Position numbers and translations under genes: made by a program. Source: SIG603 sp964370775 (GTDB taxonomy: Bacteria; Bacillota; Clostridia; Oscillospirales; Acutalibacteraceae). From it: DNA of 64,000 nt. How positions within the stretch are numbered: position 1 is the stretch's first letter; each line of letters begins with the position of its first letter. The DNA is taken from contig CAYJKT010000003.1 in assembly GCA_964370775.1 (NCBI GenBank), forward strand, positions 1 to 64,000, given 5' to 3'. The notes under the pieces are model-generated. The model did not search any database and was not told the origin of the DNA. It saw only the letters and a list, made by a program, of their open reading frames with translations. Shown here in pieces: positions 62,384 to 64,000 of this stretch.

Positions 62384-64000
62384 CTATGTTTTTGCTATAT
62401 AGTATCCATTATATAATTCATATAACGGCTTATATTCTTTCCATAAATCATATTTTCTAACCTCATATTTTTCAATTTGATAAGTTAGTTCATCTCTTTT
62501 TTTCTCGTGTTCCTGTATTATATCTAAATAATCTTTGCAAGCAAACTGATTAGATACCCCTTTTGTCTGTAAAAACCTTCTAATTTCAGGCCAATTTTCC
62601 TCTAAGTATCTCTCGAAATTACTCAGTCTATCTTCTTTTGACAAGGCAAAATATTCTTCCATTCTTGTTTGTAGACTAACATACTTATCGTACTCTTTAC
62701 AGATATCTTTATACTTGTTGTCTTTTGGGTCTGTCTTTACAAAGCCTTTTGATAAAGCCTGCTTAAACTTGGATTCTATATCTTTATTTTTTTCACGAAA
62801 ATGCAATCTAAGCGCATCTTCTGTTTCTTGCAACTGTGTTTTGATATCTACTAAGTCAGAAAATTTTTCTTCAAATTTCAAAAAAGATTGAGATTGCTCT
62901 TCAATATTTTGTATGTTTTCGGGGTTTTTCTTACCTAACTGTTGCATGCTAAACATGCTATGTTGCAAGTTTTTAGAGTAGTCTATTTTCACTTGTTCAT
63001 ATTCTGTAACAAGTTCGCTATACTTTTGAGCTAACTTATTTCTTTGAGAATTAAGGTTGAAAAACTTTGAGAAACTAAAACCCAATAAATCATTTACATA
63101 TTCTCTAAACATGAGTTCTTCATACATTTTTCTAAGCTTATCATACCCTACACTGATTTCAGTGTTTCTAACCAATCCTTTTTCTTTAAATACATTTACT
63201 TGCTTTATATAGTTTCTATAAACATCTAAAGTAGCTAGCGCATACCTTAGTTCTATAATTATTTCTTCATCGTCATATATATTTTCTGTTATGTCGGTAT
63301 CAATTTGATAAACCCTTGTAACTAAAGATTTTAGCTCTTTATAAACTGGTACATCTAGTTCAGCTATACACGAGTCTAGCTCTTGGAATTTATGTGTGTT
63401 CTCTGCTTTTCGCTTCACTACTTTTTTGTCGTACAATAAATATTTATTTCTGTACTGGTCTTGAACAAACAACGCCCTTCTATTAAGCATCATCTGCATT
63501 TCAGAGCATTTTTTTTCATCTACTATTATAACTCCAGCCATGCTACAGTCGTCTTGTTGCCCATAGTTTGTAAGCACATTACCTAAAGTCTCTTCAAACC
63601 TTGTTACATCTTTTCTAGTAAGTACTTCTGTTTTTAAAACAGCATATTCTACCCTGTATTCAAGATCCATAGGAGTACTTAAATAATCGAAACAACCATC
63701 AGTACAAGTAAACAATATGCAGTCACTAGGAAGATCATCATAATAGCAATAATTTAGATGAAAATCACCGTCTTGCCTTATATTGTTTGACATAAGCGCC
63801 GATTTTTCATAGGCATCTGTGTCGTATGGTGTATCATCTACTGTTAATTGTTGCAATCCCCTAGTTTCTGTCAGTAAAAAAGCCCTTGAGTCTCCTGCCC
63901 AAATGACTAATGCTTCTGTCCTATTCTCAAATTTTGCATATACTATCGCTGTAAGAGTTGTAGGTAACATTTGAATAGACTTACCAATAATTAAATTGAC
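62384..64000 (-). CDS. PP2C-like protein phosphatase with long coiled-coil tail (partial, 5' end outside window)
   Basis: The reading frame is open without a stop to the right edge, so the gene starts beyond 64000. The ATG at 63970 is internal, since its context MLPTTLTAIVYAKF matches the GTT strand of the PP2C fold. GDSRAFLL and FTCTDGCFDYL are PP2C metal/phosphate segments, and QQDDCSMAGVII supplies the final Asp pair. The Asp-Gly metal motif (DGMGG-like) must lie outside. From about residue 150 on the protein is helical and coiled-coil (about 370 residues), unusual for PP2C. It is the first visible gene of a module with the kinase. Confidence 0.75.
   Translation of the reverse strand, partial: VNLIIGKSIQMLPTTLTAIVYAKFENRTEALVIWAGDSRAFLLTETRGLQQLTVDDTPYDTDAYEKSALMSNNIRQDGDFHLNYCYYDDLPSDCILFTCTDGCFDYLSTPMDLEYRVEYAVLKTEVLTRKDVTRFEETLGNVLTNYGQQDDCSMAGVIIVDEKKCSEMQMMLNRRALFVQDQYRNKYLLYDKKVVKRKAENTHKFQELDSCIAELDVPVYKELKSLVTRVYQIDTDITENIYDDEEIIIELRYALATLDVYRNYIKQVNVFKEKGLVRNTEISVGYDKLRKMYEELMFREYVNDLLGFSFSKFFNLNSQRNKLAQKYSELVTEYEQVKIDYSKNLQHSMFSMQQLGKKNPENIQNIEEQSQSFLKFEEKFSDLVDIKTQLQETEDALRLHFREKNKDIESKFKQALSKGFVKTDPKDNKYKDICKEYDKYVSLQTRMEEYFALSKEDRLSNFERYLEENWPEIRRFLQTKGVSNQFACKDYLDIIQEHEKKRDELTYQIEKYEVRKYDLWKEYKPLYELYNGYYIAKT

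Noticed and set aside
1..64000. CRISPR array or cas genes
   Set aside because: No regularly spaced direct repeats or cas motifs were seen.

Overview
The window is AT-rich DNA from a low-GC Gram-positive bacterium. It carries SpoIIID, a ClpP/TepA-like protease next to an FtsK/SpoIIIE translocase, a sufC-B-D-S-U operon, strong AGGAGG-type ribosome sites, TTG starts, TTGACA/TATAAT promoters and an LPXTG-like surface protein. Together these point to an endospore-forming clostridium, probably a gut or fibre-associated anaerobe given its sugar-uptake and glycosidase genes. Genus cannot be told from the sequence alone. A run of 10 N at 56271-56280 shows that the window is a scaffold with at least one unresolved gap.

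Layout. 1-7200: a short IS-like palindrome, NADP-isocitrate dehydrogenase, tepA-ftsK followed by a membrane-anchored ComEC-type MBL hydrolase with a DUF3006-like partner, a small peptide gene that looks like a RiPP precursor, and a glutathione peroxidase. 7380-11640: a MarR regulator with a heterodimeric ABC exporter. 11750-22900: carbohydrate use, with a GH2 glycosidase, a GH32 beta-fructosidase, an LplABC-type sugar ABC importer, a ROK repressor and a fructokinase. Shared TTAGTTAA-n5-TTAATTA sites lie just downstream of both promoters of this fructoside regulon. 22960-30120: a pyruvyl-transferase / Wzx flippase / FrhB-like operon, divergent from two glycosyltransferases; the first of these is fused to a VTT (DedA/TVP38) membrane domain. 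30159-38754: a second sugar locus with an AraC-type membrane regulator divergent from an LplBCA-type importer, a putative glycosidase and a TIM-barrel isomerase.

38840-43701 is the complete SUF iron-sulfur operon. 43765-48598 is an atypical type IV pilus-like operon (PilT, PilC, four small single-pass proteins, one of them prepilin-like, and a transglutaminase lipoprotein) with no PilB and no canonical prepilin. 49012-56794 holds a sulfatase, a beta-helix/FIVAR surface protein, spoIIID, a DUF4091 protein and two small housekeeping-type genes. 56900-59078 is a two-component system. 59231-59442 holds two tandem tRNA-Ser genes, followed by a MITE-like palindromic repeat.

59938-64000 (minus strand, running off the right edge) is an uncharacterised module: a PP2C-like phosphatase with a long coiled-coil tail, a Ser/Thr kinase-like protein with a DFD motif and a duplicated C-terminal repeat, a zinc-ribbon membrane protein and a four-helix membrane protein. 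Together with the pilus-like operon it is the best candidate here for an undescribed system.
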